From: Daejeonella rubra
Lineage (GTDB): Bacteria > Bacteroidota > Bacteroidia > Sphingobacteriales > Sphingobacteriaceae
Length of the DNA stretch: 64,000 nt
Direction: 5' to 3'
Assembly (NCBI RefSeq): GCF_900103545.1
Contig: NZ_FNHH01000011.1
Location: 56,234 to 120,233 of the forward strand
Position 1 is the first letter of the stretch. Each line of letters begins with the position of its first letter. Shown here piece after piece: positions 18,220-26,951 of this stretch. The notes below the pieces were generated by a model, which was given only the letters and a program-made list of their open reading frames with translations, ran no database searches and was not told where the DNA came from. Both the position numbers and the translations under genes were made by a program.

Positions 18220-20673
18220 TTAGAAGTTAATTGCGATCCTGAAACCTTTGTCAACTTTTTTTCCATCGGCATAAGACATTCCATATAAAGCCCGCAGGTT
18301 CATGAACTGAAGTCCGAAATAAACCTCAGAATAATTATTCAGAGACGGTGTGCTGAGGTAATTAAAACCAGCGATCTCACTTAATTTTAACTTGCGTAAG
18401 AGCGGCACCTTATTGGTCATAAAGCCTGAAAAATTATGTTCAAAATGCGCATCAAAATATTGATCAGAAGTGCTGAAATTGTAGTAATCCAGATAGAGAA
18501 AATTATTGGCCACAGGGGTATATGATAGTGTTTTATTGCCTTTAAAGTGCTTATAATCTGTAAAATAGAGGCTTTTAGCATTCAGGAACTTGCCTGCTCC
18601 GATCCAGAATGATGATTTCCCTAAAAGCCCCAGTTTAATATCCGATTTTGTAAGATCGAATGATATAAGATCATAATCTACATCCGAACCGAATATCCCG
18701 CTTATTCCTTTGGTATAATTTATTCCCAGTTGCGGATATTTCGAAGGCCTGAAAAATTTACCCGCCGGATAAGTCGCATAATCATTACTGAAAGCATAGG
18801 TCGCTCTAACACCTACCTTAAAGGCCTGGTTTTCCGGAAACATAGGAAGGTCAGAGGCAGGCCGGAGCGGATTGTTTGAAGTAAATACCCTTCTTTTCAG
18901 ATCTCTCATTGTATAATCTGAAGTATTCTGAAGGGAGCGACGGTTTGCCCAGGATGCTGTAAAACTGGTTTGAACACTTCCAAAAGGCTTTGAAAATGAA
19001 AAGTTCAGAAACTTACTCTCATAAAGCTTGAGCAGATTACGCTCATAGAAAAGCGAGTTTATTGAGTTACCTAATTGAGAAATAGTTACATTATTATTCA
19101 GGTCTAATACGTCAGTTCCTATATTGAACCCAATTCTTGAACTTTCTAGCGGGATGGTTCCAAAAAAGCTGCCGTATAACTTTTCACTGGATAATCCATA
19201 TCTCACTTTGCCGGTAAGATTAAGAAACTTATTGGTAAGTGAATCGATCTGTTTTGAATAAGAAGCCTGATAGTTTAACCCAAAGCCTTCCACAGTATTA
19301 TAAAAAACTGAATTGATCAGTGAGCCAAAACGATAATATTCCTTTTTGAATCTATTCCTTGGAGTATATCCTGATCCAACCAGTAATCTGAAAGGCTTTA
19401 ATTTATTATTTACCTTATCTATTGAATCGAGATACACTTTCGACTCCCGTTTAGCTGCCAACTCTTCTTTTTTCACATAATCTATTTGCTCTTCATTCGT
19501 AAGAGGAATTGGTCGGACCTGTTTCCAATAGGCAGTATCTTTTTTATTAACCTCCCGTGTGATCTTCAATACTTCTATAAAGTCTTTCTTTTTCAGACTG
19601 GCTTCCAGATCATAATTTTTAAAGAGTGCTATATAATATCCGGAAAATCGAAAGCCCAGAACCCCACCCGTAAAATCGTATCTGATGGAAGATGGCATCC
19701 ATACTTTTGAATTTACCGGAATAAATTCCTGCCGTATGTTCAGGGTGTCAACAAAATTGATATTTGCTTCTTTGGTAACATACAGATCTGCACTATGAAT
19801 CCTCCAGCTATCTTCAAGAATATAGATCAGTCCCCTGAAAACAGGGTCTGCCGCACGTCTGGGTATAAGCTCGATCTTATTCACCATCTCGCCATTTTCT
19901 ATACTTGTCCCAATCAGCCTGTATTTATAATAAAAAAGGGCATTATCAGCAATCGGTGAAATAAAAGGACGGTTACTCAAGCCTTCCAAATCAAGTTGAT
20001 TTTCATAAAAATTAATCCTGATATCCGAGGCACGGTTAAAACTAAAGGCACGGTTACTGCCCGATACCTTGGAGGATATCATCTCTTCCCTTAGTTTATC
20101 TGGCTGCATGAAGCTGATCTTCGATTCAGACTCAGATAAATAAAGTATACCCTTTCTGTTTGAATCCAAACCCATTTGCTTGCCAATATCATCAATATTG
20201 CGACCCAGAAATTTTTTGGGTGCTGATAAGAGCTTCTGTAAACCTTTGATATAGACATCTGCTGTGTATTTATCAGGTTCTGTCAGATGGCGCTTTCGGG
20301 TACGGATCGCATTTTTGATCACTTCATAGGCAGGATCATCTGCAAAAGCATTTACAACCACATCATTCAGCTCATAAACTGCCGGATTTAATACAATATC
20401 CAAAGTCTGAGCGGCACCTAAATCAAGGTCTCTGCTTTCCTGGCTGAAACCTATTGCTTTAAATATAAGTGTATGCTTCCCGGGAGATAATTTAAGCTGA
20501 TACTCACCCTCGCTGTTCGCTGAAGTACCACGTGTCGTACTTTTTTCGTAAACGCTGGCAAAAGGAACTGGTAGTCCTCCGGTATCCTTTACAGTACCTT
20601 TTAATATGATTGATTGGGAATAGGCATTAAATGAAAAGATCAGAAACAGCAGGCTAAGGTATAGTGATCTCAT
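18220..20673 (-). CDS. DUF5686 outer-membrane protein with carboxypeptidase-like regulatory domain
   Basis: 817 residues. A signal peptide (MRSLYLSLLFLIFSFNAYS) leads into a CarboxypepD_reg-like beta-sandwich (about 22-105: LKGTVKDTGGLPVPFASVY ... GEYQLKLSPGKHTLIFKAIG). The long DUF5686 region follows, whose alternating aromatic/polar strands near the C-terminus (for example FGLQFMNLRALYGMSYAD and FRIAINF at the end) indicate an outer-membrane beta-barrel. The terminal aromatic residue fits Bam-assembled proteins. The family is widespread in Bacteroidota and its function is unknown. It appears monocistronic. Confidence 0.85.
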   Translation of the reverse strand: MRSLYLSLLFLIFSFNAYSQSIILKGTVKDTGGLPVPFASVYEKSTTRGTSANSEGEYQLKLSPGKHTLIFKAIGFSQESRDLDLGAAQTLDIVLNPAVYELNDVVVNAFADDPAYEVIKNAIRTRKRHLTEPDKYTADVYIKGLQKLLSAPKKFLGRNIDDIGKQMGLDSNRKGILYLSESESKISFMQPDKLREEMISSKVSGSNRAFSFNRASDIRINFYENQLDLEGLSNRPFISPIADNALFYYKYRLIGTSIENGEMVNKIELIPRRAADPVFRGLIYILEDSWRIHSADLYVTKEANINFVDTLNIRQEFIPVNSKVWMPSSIRYDFTGGVLGFRFSGYYIALFKNYDLEASLKKKDFIEVLKITREVNKKDTAYWKQVRPIPLTNEEQIDYVKKEELAAKRESKVYLDSIDKVNNKLKPFRLLVGSGYTPRNRFKKEYYRFGSLINSVFYNTVEGFGLNYQASYSKQIDSLTNKFLNLTGKVRYGLSSEKLYGSFFGTIPLESSRIGFNIGTDVLDLNNNVTISQLGNSINSLFYERNLLKLYESKFLNFSFSKPFGSVQTSFTASWANRRSLQNTSDYTMRDLKRRVFTSNNPLRPASDLPMFPENQAFKVGVRATYAFSNDYATYPAGKFFRPSKYPQLGINYTKGISGIFGSDVDYDLISFDLTKSDIKLGLLGKSSFWIGAGKFLNAKSLYFTDYKHFKGNKTLSYTPVANNFLYLDYYNFSTSDQYFDAHFEHNFSGFMTNKVPLLRKLKLSEIAGFNYLSTPSLNNYSEVYFGLQFMNLRALYGMSYADGKKVDKGFRIAINF

Positions 20674-20805
20674 TTATATTTTTTTGTAAAGATGGAAATA
20701 ATCTGATTATGGTTGCAATTCAAGTAAAATTTAGAACTTAACATCGACTAGTTTATCAGGAAGTCTTTAGAATTTGTAATTTTACAGATTCTAATCAAGG
20801 ATATT

Positions 20806-21996
20806 ATGTATAAAACCCTTCAACCGGTATTGGAGAAAGAGCTGGAAGAAATCGAAAAGGCCGGCCTTTATAAGCGTGAACGTATTATTATTACCCCTCA
20901 GGGTGCCGAAATAAAGATTCAGGGCGGTCAGGAAGTAATTAATTTTTGTGCGAACAATTACCTGGGCCTGGCATCACACCCAAGAGTGATCGAGGCTGCC
21001 AAAAAGACCATGGATTCGCATGGATTCGGAATGGCATCCGTTAGATTCATCTGCGGAACACAGGATATTCATAAGGAACTTGAGGAGAAGATCTCCAAAT
21101 TTCTTGGAACTGAAGATACGATCCTTTATGCTGCAGCATTTGATGCGAATGGCGGTGTATTCGAACCTCTATTTGATGAGCAGGATGCGATAATTTCTGA
21201 TTCACTGAACCATGCATCCATAATAGACGGGGTACGCCTTTGTAAGGCTCAGCGCTTCCGTTATATCCATGATGACATGGCGGATCTGGAAGAAAAGTTA
21301 AAGGAAACACAAAATTTACGTCATCGCATCATAGTTACTGATGGATCTTTTTCGATGGATGGGACAATTGCCCAACTTGATAAGATCTGCGACCTGGCTG
21401 ATAAATATCAGGCACTGGTTATGATCGATGAATGCCATTCTTCCGGATTTTTAGGGAAGACAGGTCGCGGAACCCATGAGCACCATAATGTTATTGGACG
21501 AGTTGACATCATCACAGGAACACTAGGCAAGGCATTAGGCGGTGCATCCGGAGGTTTTACATCCGGACCCAAAGAAGTGATCAATATTCTCCGCCAGCGT
21601 TCAAGGCCATACCTCTTCTCCAATACCCTGGCACCTTCTATTGTCGGCGCTTCCATTGAAGTTCTTGACATGCTGAGCGAAAGCACAGAACTTCGGGATA
21701 AGCTGGAAGAAAACACCTTGTATTTCCGTGAAAAAATGACTGCCGCGGGATTTGACATTAAGCCCGGAACACATCCAATCGTTCCAATCATGCTTTATGA
21801 TGCAAAACTTGCCCAGGATTTTGCCGCGGATCTTCTAAAAGAAGGAATCTACGTTATTGGATTTTATTTCCCTGTCGTACCAAAAGGAAAAGCAAGGATC
21901 AGAGTGCAATTATCCGCATCACATAACAGAGAACATTTAGATAAGGCGATCTCCGCATTTACAAAAGTTGGAGTCAAACTGGGTGTAATAAAATAA
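20806..21996 (+). CDS. kbl: Glycine C-acetyltransferase (2-amino-3-ketobutyrate CoA ligase)
   Basis: PLP-dependent enzyme that cleaves 2-amino-3-ketobutyrate with CoA to glycine and acetyl-CoA. Of the alpha-oxoamine synthase family, 396 residues. The PLP lysine is K242 in GTLGKALGGASGG, cofactor-binding IDECHSSG is at 207-214, and SLNHASIIDG is near 133-142. The N-terminal MYKTLQPVLEKELEEIEKAG and FCANNYLGLASHP are typical of Kbl rather than BioF or serine palmitoyltransferase. Together with the SDR threonine dehydrogenase at 13.6 kb it completes threonine degradation. PheS follows 47 bp downstream on the same strand. Confidence 0.94.
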   Translation: MYKTLQPVLEKELEEIEKAGLYKRERIIITPQGAEIKIQGGQEVINFCANNYLGLASHPRVIEAAKKTMDSHGFGMASVRFICGTQDIHKELEEKISKFLGTEDTILYAAAFDANGGVFEPLFDEQDAIISDSLNHASIIDGVRLCKAQRFRYIHDDMADLEEKLKETQNLRHRIIVTDGSFSMDGTIAQLDKICDLADKYQALVMIDECHSSGFLGKTGRGTHEHHNVIGRVDIITGTLGKALGGASGGFTSGPKEVINILRQRSRPYLFSNTLAPSIVGASIEVLDMLSESTELRDKLEENTLYFREKMTAAGFDIKPGTHPIVPIMLYDAKLAQDFAADLLKEGIYVIGFYFPVVPKGKARIRVQLSASHNREHLDKAISAFTKVGVKLGVIK

Positions 21997-22043
21997 ACAA
22001 GAGATAAGAAAAGGGAATTTTCAGCCCTTATATATAAAGTATC

Positions 22044-23078
22044 ATGCAGGAAAAAATCAATCAGTATACCGCAGAAATCAACTCTTTTCAGCCAAAGAAC
22101 GCAGAAGAACTGGAATCATTCAGAATCCGTTTTTTAGGCACCAAAGGGATCATTAAAGACCTGTTCGAAGAATTCAAAACGGTATCATCTGAAGATAAAA
22201 GGGTGTTTGGAAAGGTTTTAAATGAATTCAAACAACTGGCAGAAGCAAAATACCAGACTCTAAAAGAAGGTTCAGAAACAGAGGACTCGGGTTCAAAATC
22301 AGAACAGGACCTTACCTTACCGGGCGAAGGATTCGAACTGGGTGCCCGTCATCCTTTATCTCTTGTCAGAAAAGAGATCATTGAGATCTTCAAAAAATTA
22401 GGTTTCAATGTAGCTGAAGGACCAGAAGTTGAAGACGACTGGCATAACTTCTCGGCTTTAAACTTTCCGGAGGAGCACCCTGCCAGAGATATGCAGGATA
22501 CCTTCTTCATAAAAAAAGGTGGAGAAAAAGGTGACATCGCCTTAAGGACACATACCTCCTCGGTTCAGGTTCGCATGATGGAAGCAGGCAAACCTCCTTT
22601 CCGTGCTATTATGCCAGGCAGAGTTTACCGAAATGAAGCTATTTCTGCCAGAGCACATTGCTTTTTCCATCAGGTTGAAGGATTGTATATCGATGAAAAT
22701 GTGTCATTTGCAGACCTGAAACAAACGCTTTTCTATTTCGTTCAGGAGTTATTTGGTGAGGGAACAAAAGTTCGTTTCAGACCAAGTTACTTTCCTTTTA
22801 CCGAGCCTTCAGCAGAAATGGACATATCCTGCTCCATCTGTAAAGGCGATGGATGCCAGTTTTGTAAACATAGCGGTTGGGTAGAGATTCTGGGTTGCGG
22901 AATGGTTGATCCGAATGTTCTTGAAAATACAAATATCGACAGTAAGAAATATACCGGTTATGCTTTCGGAATGGGAATAGAACGGATCACGAATCTGAAA
23001 TACCAGATAAAAGACCTGAGACTGTTTTCTGAAAATGATATTCGCTTTCTAAAACAATTCCAGTCGGAAATGATCTGA
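22044..23078 (+). CDS. pheS: Phenylalanyl-tRNA synthetase alpha subunit
   Basis: 344 residues, class II aminoacyl-tRNA synthetase. The N-terminal coiled-coil part has FRIRFLGTKGIIKDLFEEF. The catalytic core carries motif 2 (FRAIMPGRVYRNEAISARAH), the tract RFRPSYFPFTEPSAEMDI and motif 3 (YAFGMGIERITNLKYQIKDL). CSICKGDGCQFCKHSGWVEI holds four cysteines that may bind zinc, as seen in many Bacteroidota PheS. The beta subunit gene (pheT) is not adjacent. The stop overlaps the start of the next gene (TGATG). Confidence 0.97.
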   Translation: MQEKINQYTAEINSFQPKNAEELESFRIRFLGTKGIIKDLFEEFKTVSSEDKRVFGKVLNEFKQLAEAKYQTLKEGSETEDSGSKSEQDLTLPGEGFELGARHPLSLVRKEIIEIFKKLGFNVAEGPEVEDDWHNFSALNFPEEHPARDMQDTFFIKKGGEKGDIALRTHTSSVQVRMMEAGKPPFRAIMPGRVYRNEAISARAHCFFHQVEGLYIDENVSFADLKQTLFYFVQELFGEGTKVRFRPSYFPFTEPSAEMDISCSICKGDGCQFCKHSGWVEILGCGMVDPNVLENTNIDSKKYTGYAFGMGIERITNLKYQIKDLRLFSENDIRFLKQFQSEMI

Positions 23079-23494
23079 TGAGAGTTTACCTGGTCTATAT
23101 ATTCATTCTCAGTACGTTGATATCCTGTAGCAAGGATAACCTGGACAGGATTCCTGATGTGTATGTCAGCTATAAAATTACCCTTCAGGAATTTAATATC
23201 AGAAGTCAGAATGGGCTGTTAGTAGTTAATAATCAGGCAAATACAGGGGTTGCCGGACTGATCATATACCGTAGAGCCGATGGCGCTTATGTAGCATATG
23301 ATCGCTGCAGTTCTGTAGATCCGCAGAAGAGATGTGCCATAGTACCTGACGATCCGAACCTCACTGCGACAGATCCATGCAGTGGCGCAAAGTTCTCCCT
23401 GTTTGATGGATCTCCGGTAAAAGCTCCTGCACAGAGAGCCCTGAAAGAATATAAAGTAATTATTACTAATTTTGACCTGATGGTAGTTAATTGA
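23078..23494 (+). CDS. Lipoprotein with a degenerate Rieske-like fold
   Basis: 138 residues. A type II signal peptide ends in the lipobox LISC (Cys17), predicting a membrane-anchored lipoprotein. The body resembles Rieske-domain proteins of Bacteroidota in order: a strand, VAYDRCSSVDPQKRC where CxH would be expected, then DPCSGAKFSLFDGSP and APAQRALKEYKV where CPxHG-x-F-x-x-DG and GPA-x-x-PL-x-x-Y occur. The histidine ligands are missing, so it should not hold a normal 2Fe-2S cluster. Its start overlaps the pheS stop by one base (TGATG) and the TetR gene follows after one base, so the three are probably co-expressed. Confidence 0.65.
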   Translation: MRVYLVYIFILSTLISCSKDNLDRIPDVYVSYKITLQEFNIRSQNGLLVVNNQANTGVAGLIIYRRADGAYVAYDRCSSVDPQKRCAIVPDDPNLTATDPCSGAKFSLFDGSPVKAPAQRALKEYKVIITNFDLMVVN

Positions 23495-23495
23495 A

Positions 23496-24071
23496 ATGGA
23501 AGTAGATAAGATCAAGGAAAGTATTAAAAAAGCTGCGCAGGACCTGTTTCGTAAATATGGCTACCATAAAACCAGTGTCAATGAAATTGCCAAACGTGCC
23601 AAAATAGCTAAGGCTACCATTTACAAATACTTTGAAAGTAAAGAGCTGCTCTTACAAGCAATCCTGATGGAATATATTCAGCATAGCGTGCATGAGATCA
23701 TTCATAACCCTACCGAAGATCTTGATGAAGAAGCATACCTGAGTATGATCATTCTCAAAACCAGCAGACTCTCCTACACGGTTTGCAACGAATTTATCGG
23801 ATGGGAATTTATCCGTGAATCTGCCAACTCCCAGGAATTTCTAAAAACCCTTTCCGACGATCTTGAAAATCTTTTAGTAGAATCGTTCAATAAAACCCCA
23901 CTATTTAAAGCAGATGATTACATCGCGCGACTGCGTTTTTTGATCAAAGCAAGTAAAAGTATTGTATTCTCCTTCGCATTTACATCAGTAAGCGATTCGG
24001 ATGTTCGTAAAAATTTCATATCCTTCCAAAAAGAGATCCTCCCTTATCTGGTTAAAGCTGCAGTAAAATAA
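23496..24071 (+). CDS. TetR/AcrR-family transcriptional regulator
   Basis: 191 residues. The N-terminal DNA-binding domain covers about 1-55 (IKKAAQDLFRKYGYHKTSVN, EIAKRAKIAKATIYKYFESK), a textbook TetR helix-turn-helix. The ligand-binding C-terminal part is all-helical and not informative about the inducer. TetR regulators often control a neighbouring efflux or fatty-acid gene, but none is adjacent here. The upstream lipoprotein gene is one base away. Confidence 0.92.
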   Translation: MEVDKIKESIKKAAQDLFRKYGYHKTSVNEIAKRAKIAKATIYKYFESKELLLQAILMEYIQHSVHEIIHNPTEDLDEEAYLSMIILKTSRLSYTVCNEFIGWEFIRESANSQEFLKTLSDDLENLLVESFNKTPLFKADDYIARLRFLIKASKSIVFSFAFTSVSDSDVRKNFISFQKEILPYLVKAAVK

Positions 24072-24340
24072 TTTTATGTCAATTAATTGTTAAACTATTA
24101 TACCGATTTGGTTTTTGGTATAGATTAATGTATTTTGTGGATTCAGCTAAGAAAATAACCATGAGTCGTGAAATTTCAGAATTATCCAATTTAATTGATG
24201 CACTGTTTGAATTTTAAGAATCTGCAGTATTTCAATTAAATTTAATACCAATCCCCCTAAATATCCTGATCAATTTCAGGACATGGCCTTGTTCTGCCCC
24301 AATATCTGATCCTTTCCCCCTTTCCTAACATAAAAATATT

Positions 24341-24348
24341 TAATTTTG
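24341..24348 (+). promoter_or_regulatory. -7 box overlapping the upstream TTG of the RlmD-type gene
   Basis: TAATTTTG matches TAnnTTTG. It covers the TTG at 24346 that could otherwise be read as a start, so the ATG at 24355 is the better start and the transcript would be nearly leaderless. Confidence 0.45.
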
Positions 24349-24354
24349 CCGCTC

Positions 24355-25794
24355 ATGAAAAAAATTCCGGCCGACAAAAAATTTTTAAATAACATCCAGG
24401 TAATTGATATTGCTGAAGAAGGTAAGGGTGTAGGTAAATCAGACGATCTGGTTATCTTCATTGATAAAGCCGTTCCAGGAGATGTGGTAGATGTTGAACT
24501 CCTTCGAAGAAAGAAAAAATTCTACGAGGGCAAAATTCAGAAAATAGTAAAACCATCTGAGCATAGAACAGACCCATTTTGCGAGCATTTTGGAGTTTGC
24601 GGAGGCTGTAAATGGCAGCATCTTAATTATGATGCACAACTTCTGTTCAAGCAGAAAAGTGTTGTTGATGCATTGCAAAGATTGGCCAAAGTTGATACAT
24701 CCGGAATAGAACCTATCCTGGGATCAAAGGAAACAAGTTATTACAGAAATAAGCTCGAATATACATTCTCTGATAAGCGCTGGTTAACAGATGGGGACAT
24801 GCGCAGTGATGAGGAAATGGAAATGAATGCCCTGGGTTATCATATTCCGGGAAGATTTGACAAGATCCTTGATATTCAGCATTGCTATCTGCAGGCAGAT
24901 CCTTCAAATGATATCAGAAATAAAGTAAGGGAATATGCATTGGCCAATAAGATCTCTTTTTATAATCTGAAAAATCATGAAGGCTCGCTCAGAAATTTAA
25001 TCATTCGGACTTCCAGCACAGGTGAACTCATGGTGATCGTAGTTTTTGCATATGTTGAAGAAGAGCAGATCGCAGGAATGATGAAATTCATATCCAATGA
25101 GTTTAAAAGTCTGAAATCACTGCTTTATATCATTAATCAGAAGAAGAACGACACCATTTTTGATCAGGATATTCATGTTTTCGAAGGTGCTGATCACATA
25201 TTTGAAAATATGAACGGACTAAAATTCAAGATCGGTCCGAAATCATTTTATCAAACTAATTCAGATCAGGCATTTGAATTGTACAAGATCACCAAAGATT
25301 TTGCTGGATTTAAAGGCGATGAACTGGTTTATGACCTATACACCGGCGCCGGTACCATTGCCAACTTTATCGCCGGATCTGTCAGATCAGTGGTCGGAAT
25401 AGAGTATGTTCCGACGGCTATTGAAGATGCGAAGATCAATTCGGAGATCAATTCCATTAAAAACACCAGTTTCTTTGCCGGTGATATGAAGGATATATTG
25501 AATGCCGAATTTATCAATACCCATGGGAAGCCGGATGTGGTGATCACTGATCCGCCGCGCGCAGGTATGCATGCTGATGTTGTGAAGCGCCTTCTTGAAA
25601 TGGAAGCCGAAAAGATCGTTTACGTGAGCTGTAATGCAGCGACACAAGCACGTGACATCGCATTGATGAAAGATAAATATGAAGTCAGCAGGATTCGTCC
25701 CGTTGATATGTTCCCGCATACCCAGCATGTTGAGAATGTGGTATTATTAACCCTGAATCTTAATCAGGTAAAAACAACAGAAACAGCCGAATAA
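24355..25794 (+). CDS. 23S rRNA (uracil-5-)-methyltransferase, RlmD/RumA family
   Basis: 479 residues from the ATG at 24355. An N-terminal TRAM-like RNA-binding part (about 10-65) is followed by an iron-sulfur cluster motif (C76, C82 and C85 in CEHFGVCGGCKWQHL, with a fourth Cys in DIQHCYLQ). The SAM-binding region VYDLYTGAGTIANFIA, the motif ITDPPRAGMH and the catalytic loop YVSCNAATQARD near the C-terminus complete the family set. It methylates uridine C5 in 23S rRNA (U1939 or U747 type) using SAM; which site cannot be told. An in-frame TTG at 24346 is an unlikely start. Confidence 0.93.
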   Translation: MKKIPADKKFLNNIQVIDIAEEGKGVGKSDDLVIFIDKAVPGDVVDVELLRRKKKFYEGKIQKIVKPSEHRTDPFCEHFGVCGGCKWQHLNYDAQLLFKQKSVVDALQRLAKVDTSGIEPILGSKETSYYRNKLEYTFSDKRWLTDGDMRSDEEMEMNALGYHIPGRFDKILDIQHCYLQADPSNDIRNKVREYALANKISFYNLKNHEGSLRNLIIRTSSTGELMVIVVFAYVEEEQIAGMMKFISNEFKSLKSLLYIINQKKNDTIFDQDIHVFEGADHIFENMNGLKFKIGPKSFYQTNSDQAFELYKITKDFAGFKGDELVYDLYTGAGTIANFIAGSVRSVVGIEYVPTAIEDAKINSEINSIKNTSFFAGDMKDILNAEFINTHGKPDVVITDPPRAGMHADVVKRLLEMEAEKIVYVSCNAATQARDIALMKDKYEVSRIRPVDMFPHTQHVENVVLLTLNLNQVKTTETAE

Positions 25795-25824
25795 TTAATT
25801 TAAAGGCCCTTTCAAACCATTGCC

Positions 25825-26223
25825 ATGGAAATAAAAGATCTGCTAAACCCTGATGAAAATTCTGATGGGAATAAAAAGGAAAAAGAAAGTCCGCTGAAAA
25901 GCCTCGAGCTCGATTTAAAATTCTACAACGAATCCATCAAGGAGGTTGCTGTTGAGATCATGGTCGAGGGCATTTCAGAATACCCGATCTTCGTTGCCCA
26001 CCAGCATGAGGTAAAACTGGGTGAGCCTATTCTGGATAGAAATGAACTGAATACAGGCTGGAGCATTCATGCATCAACGGTAGAAGAGTTTGTGGAAAAA
26101 GGATTGATACAGGCCGATAAAAAAGATAGGTTTATTAAACAATACAAGGATCCATACGGCTTTATGTGTGTGTTCGTGATCGTTCCCGAGGGAGCAAATT
26201 TTATATTCTTTCCCTACCAATAG
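25825..26223 (+). CDS. Conserved hypothetical protein
   Basis: 132 residues, acidic and lysine-rich at the N-terminus (LLNPDENSDGNKKEKESP), then a compact alpha/beta-looking part (LKFYNESIKEVAVEIMVEGI, PIFVAHQHEVKLGE, GFMCVFVIVPEGANFIFFPY). It has no signal peptide or recognised motif. It lies 30 bp after the RlmD-type gene and 72 bp before the phosphoribosyltransferase gene on the same strand, a compact arrangement that suggests a shared transcript. Function unknown. Confidence 0.75.
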   Translation: MEIKDLLNPDENSDGNKKEKESPLKSLELDLKFYNESIKEVAVEIMVEGISEYPIFVAHQHEVKLGEPILDRNELNTGWSIHASTVEEFVEKGLIQADKKDRFIKQYKDPYGFMCVFVIVPEGANFIFFPYQ

Positions 26224-26313
26224 ATACGCTTGCCTGAACTCCCAAATTAATTAGACAGAGAATCGCAGGAATTCAGTTAGAATATGTAATTTAAAATGAA
26301 ATTTCAGAAGACA

Positions 26314-26823
26314 ATGGCTGGCAAAAAATTACTGATACTCAATAAAAAGCAAATTCAACAACGAATAGATCGTATGGCCTATCAGATCCTGGAAGATAAC
26401 CTGGGTGAGGAAGAGTTGATCATGGCGGGGATCGTTGATAAGGGTTATGTGATAGCCAAACGTCTTAAAACGGTCCTTGAATCTATTTCTGAAATTAAAG
26501 TCACCCTGATGAAGATTGAGATCAACAAAGATATCTCACATCTGGATGCCAATGCAGACCTGGACCTTGATCTGGTATCAAACAAGGTTGTCATATTAGT
26601 GGATGATGTTTTAAACAGCGGCCGCGCACTAGCCTACGGACTGGGAGTATTTCTTGATATCCCATTAAAAAAACTAAGAACCCTGGTTTTAATTGACCGC
26701 AGCCACCGCAATTTTCCCGTTTCCCCCGATTTTACAGGACTTGAACTTGCAACTATCCTAAAGGAGCATGTAGATGTAGTTCTTGATGAGAAATCGGAAG
26801 AGGATGCGGTTTATTTAAGTTAG
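26314..26823 (+). CDS. Phosphoribosyltransferase-family protein (PyrR-like)
   Basis: Type I PRTase fold. The PRPP-binding signature is VVILVDDVLNSGRALAYGL (around residues 90-108), with the upstream flexible region IVDKGYVIAKRLKTVL and the hood-like end (LVLIDRSHRNFPVSPDFTGL). That end is characteristic of PyrR/uracil phosphoribosyltransferase relatives, which bind pyrimidine nucleotides. I prefer the start MAGKKLLILN at 26314; the frame is open to an ATG at 26296 (six more residues). No pyrimidine genes are adjacent, so a regulatory PyrR role is uncertain. Confidence 0.82.
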   Translation: MAGKKLLILNKKQIQQRIDRMAYQILEDNLGEEELIMAGIVDKGYVIAKRLKTVLESISEIKVTLMKIEINKDISHLDANADLDLDLVSNKVVILVDDVLNSGRALAYGLGVFLDIPLKKLRTLVLIDRSHRNFPVSPDFTGLELATILKEHVDVVLDEKSEEDAVYLS

Positions 26824-26951
26824 GCTGAATCAATTTGTCATCTGGTGATTTCTATTATTTAAAAAAGAAATTATCGTTTTGTTATTTGATACTGGCTTGA
26901 TGAATAGTTTCCAAATGGAATTCACGAACTTGCTGTTAAGGAATACTCAAT

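Noticed and set aside
24157..24220. 18-codon ORF MSREISELSNLIDALFEF between TetR and RlmD-type genes
   Set aside because: Too short, with no promoter or conserved look; probably chance in AT-rich DNA.
24346..24354. TTG start for the RlmD-type methyltransferase
   Set aside because: The TTG is part of a TAATTTTG promoter box; the ATG at 24355 gives the normal N-terminus.
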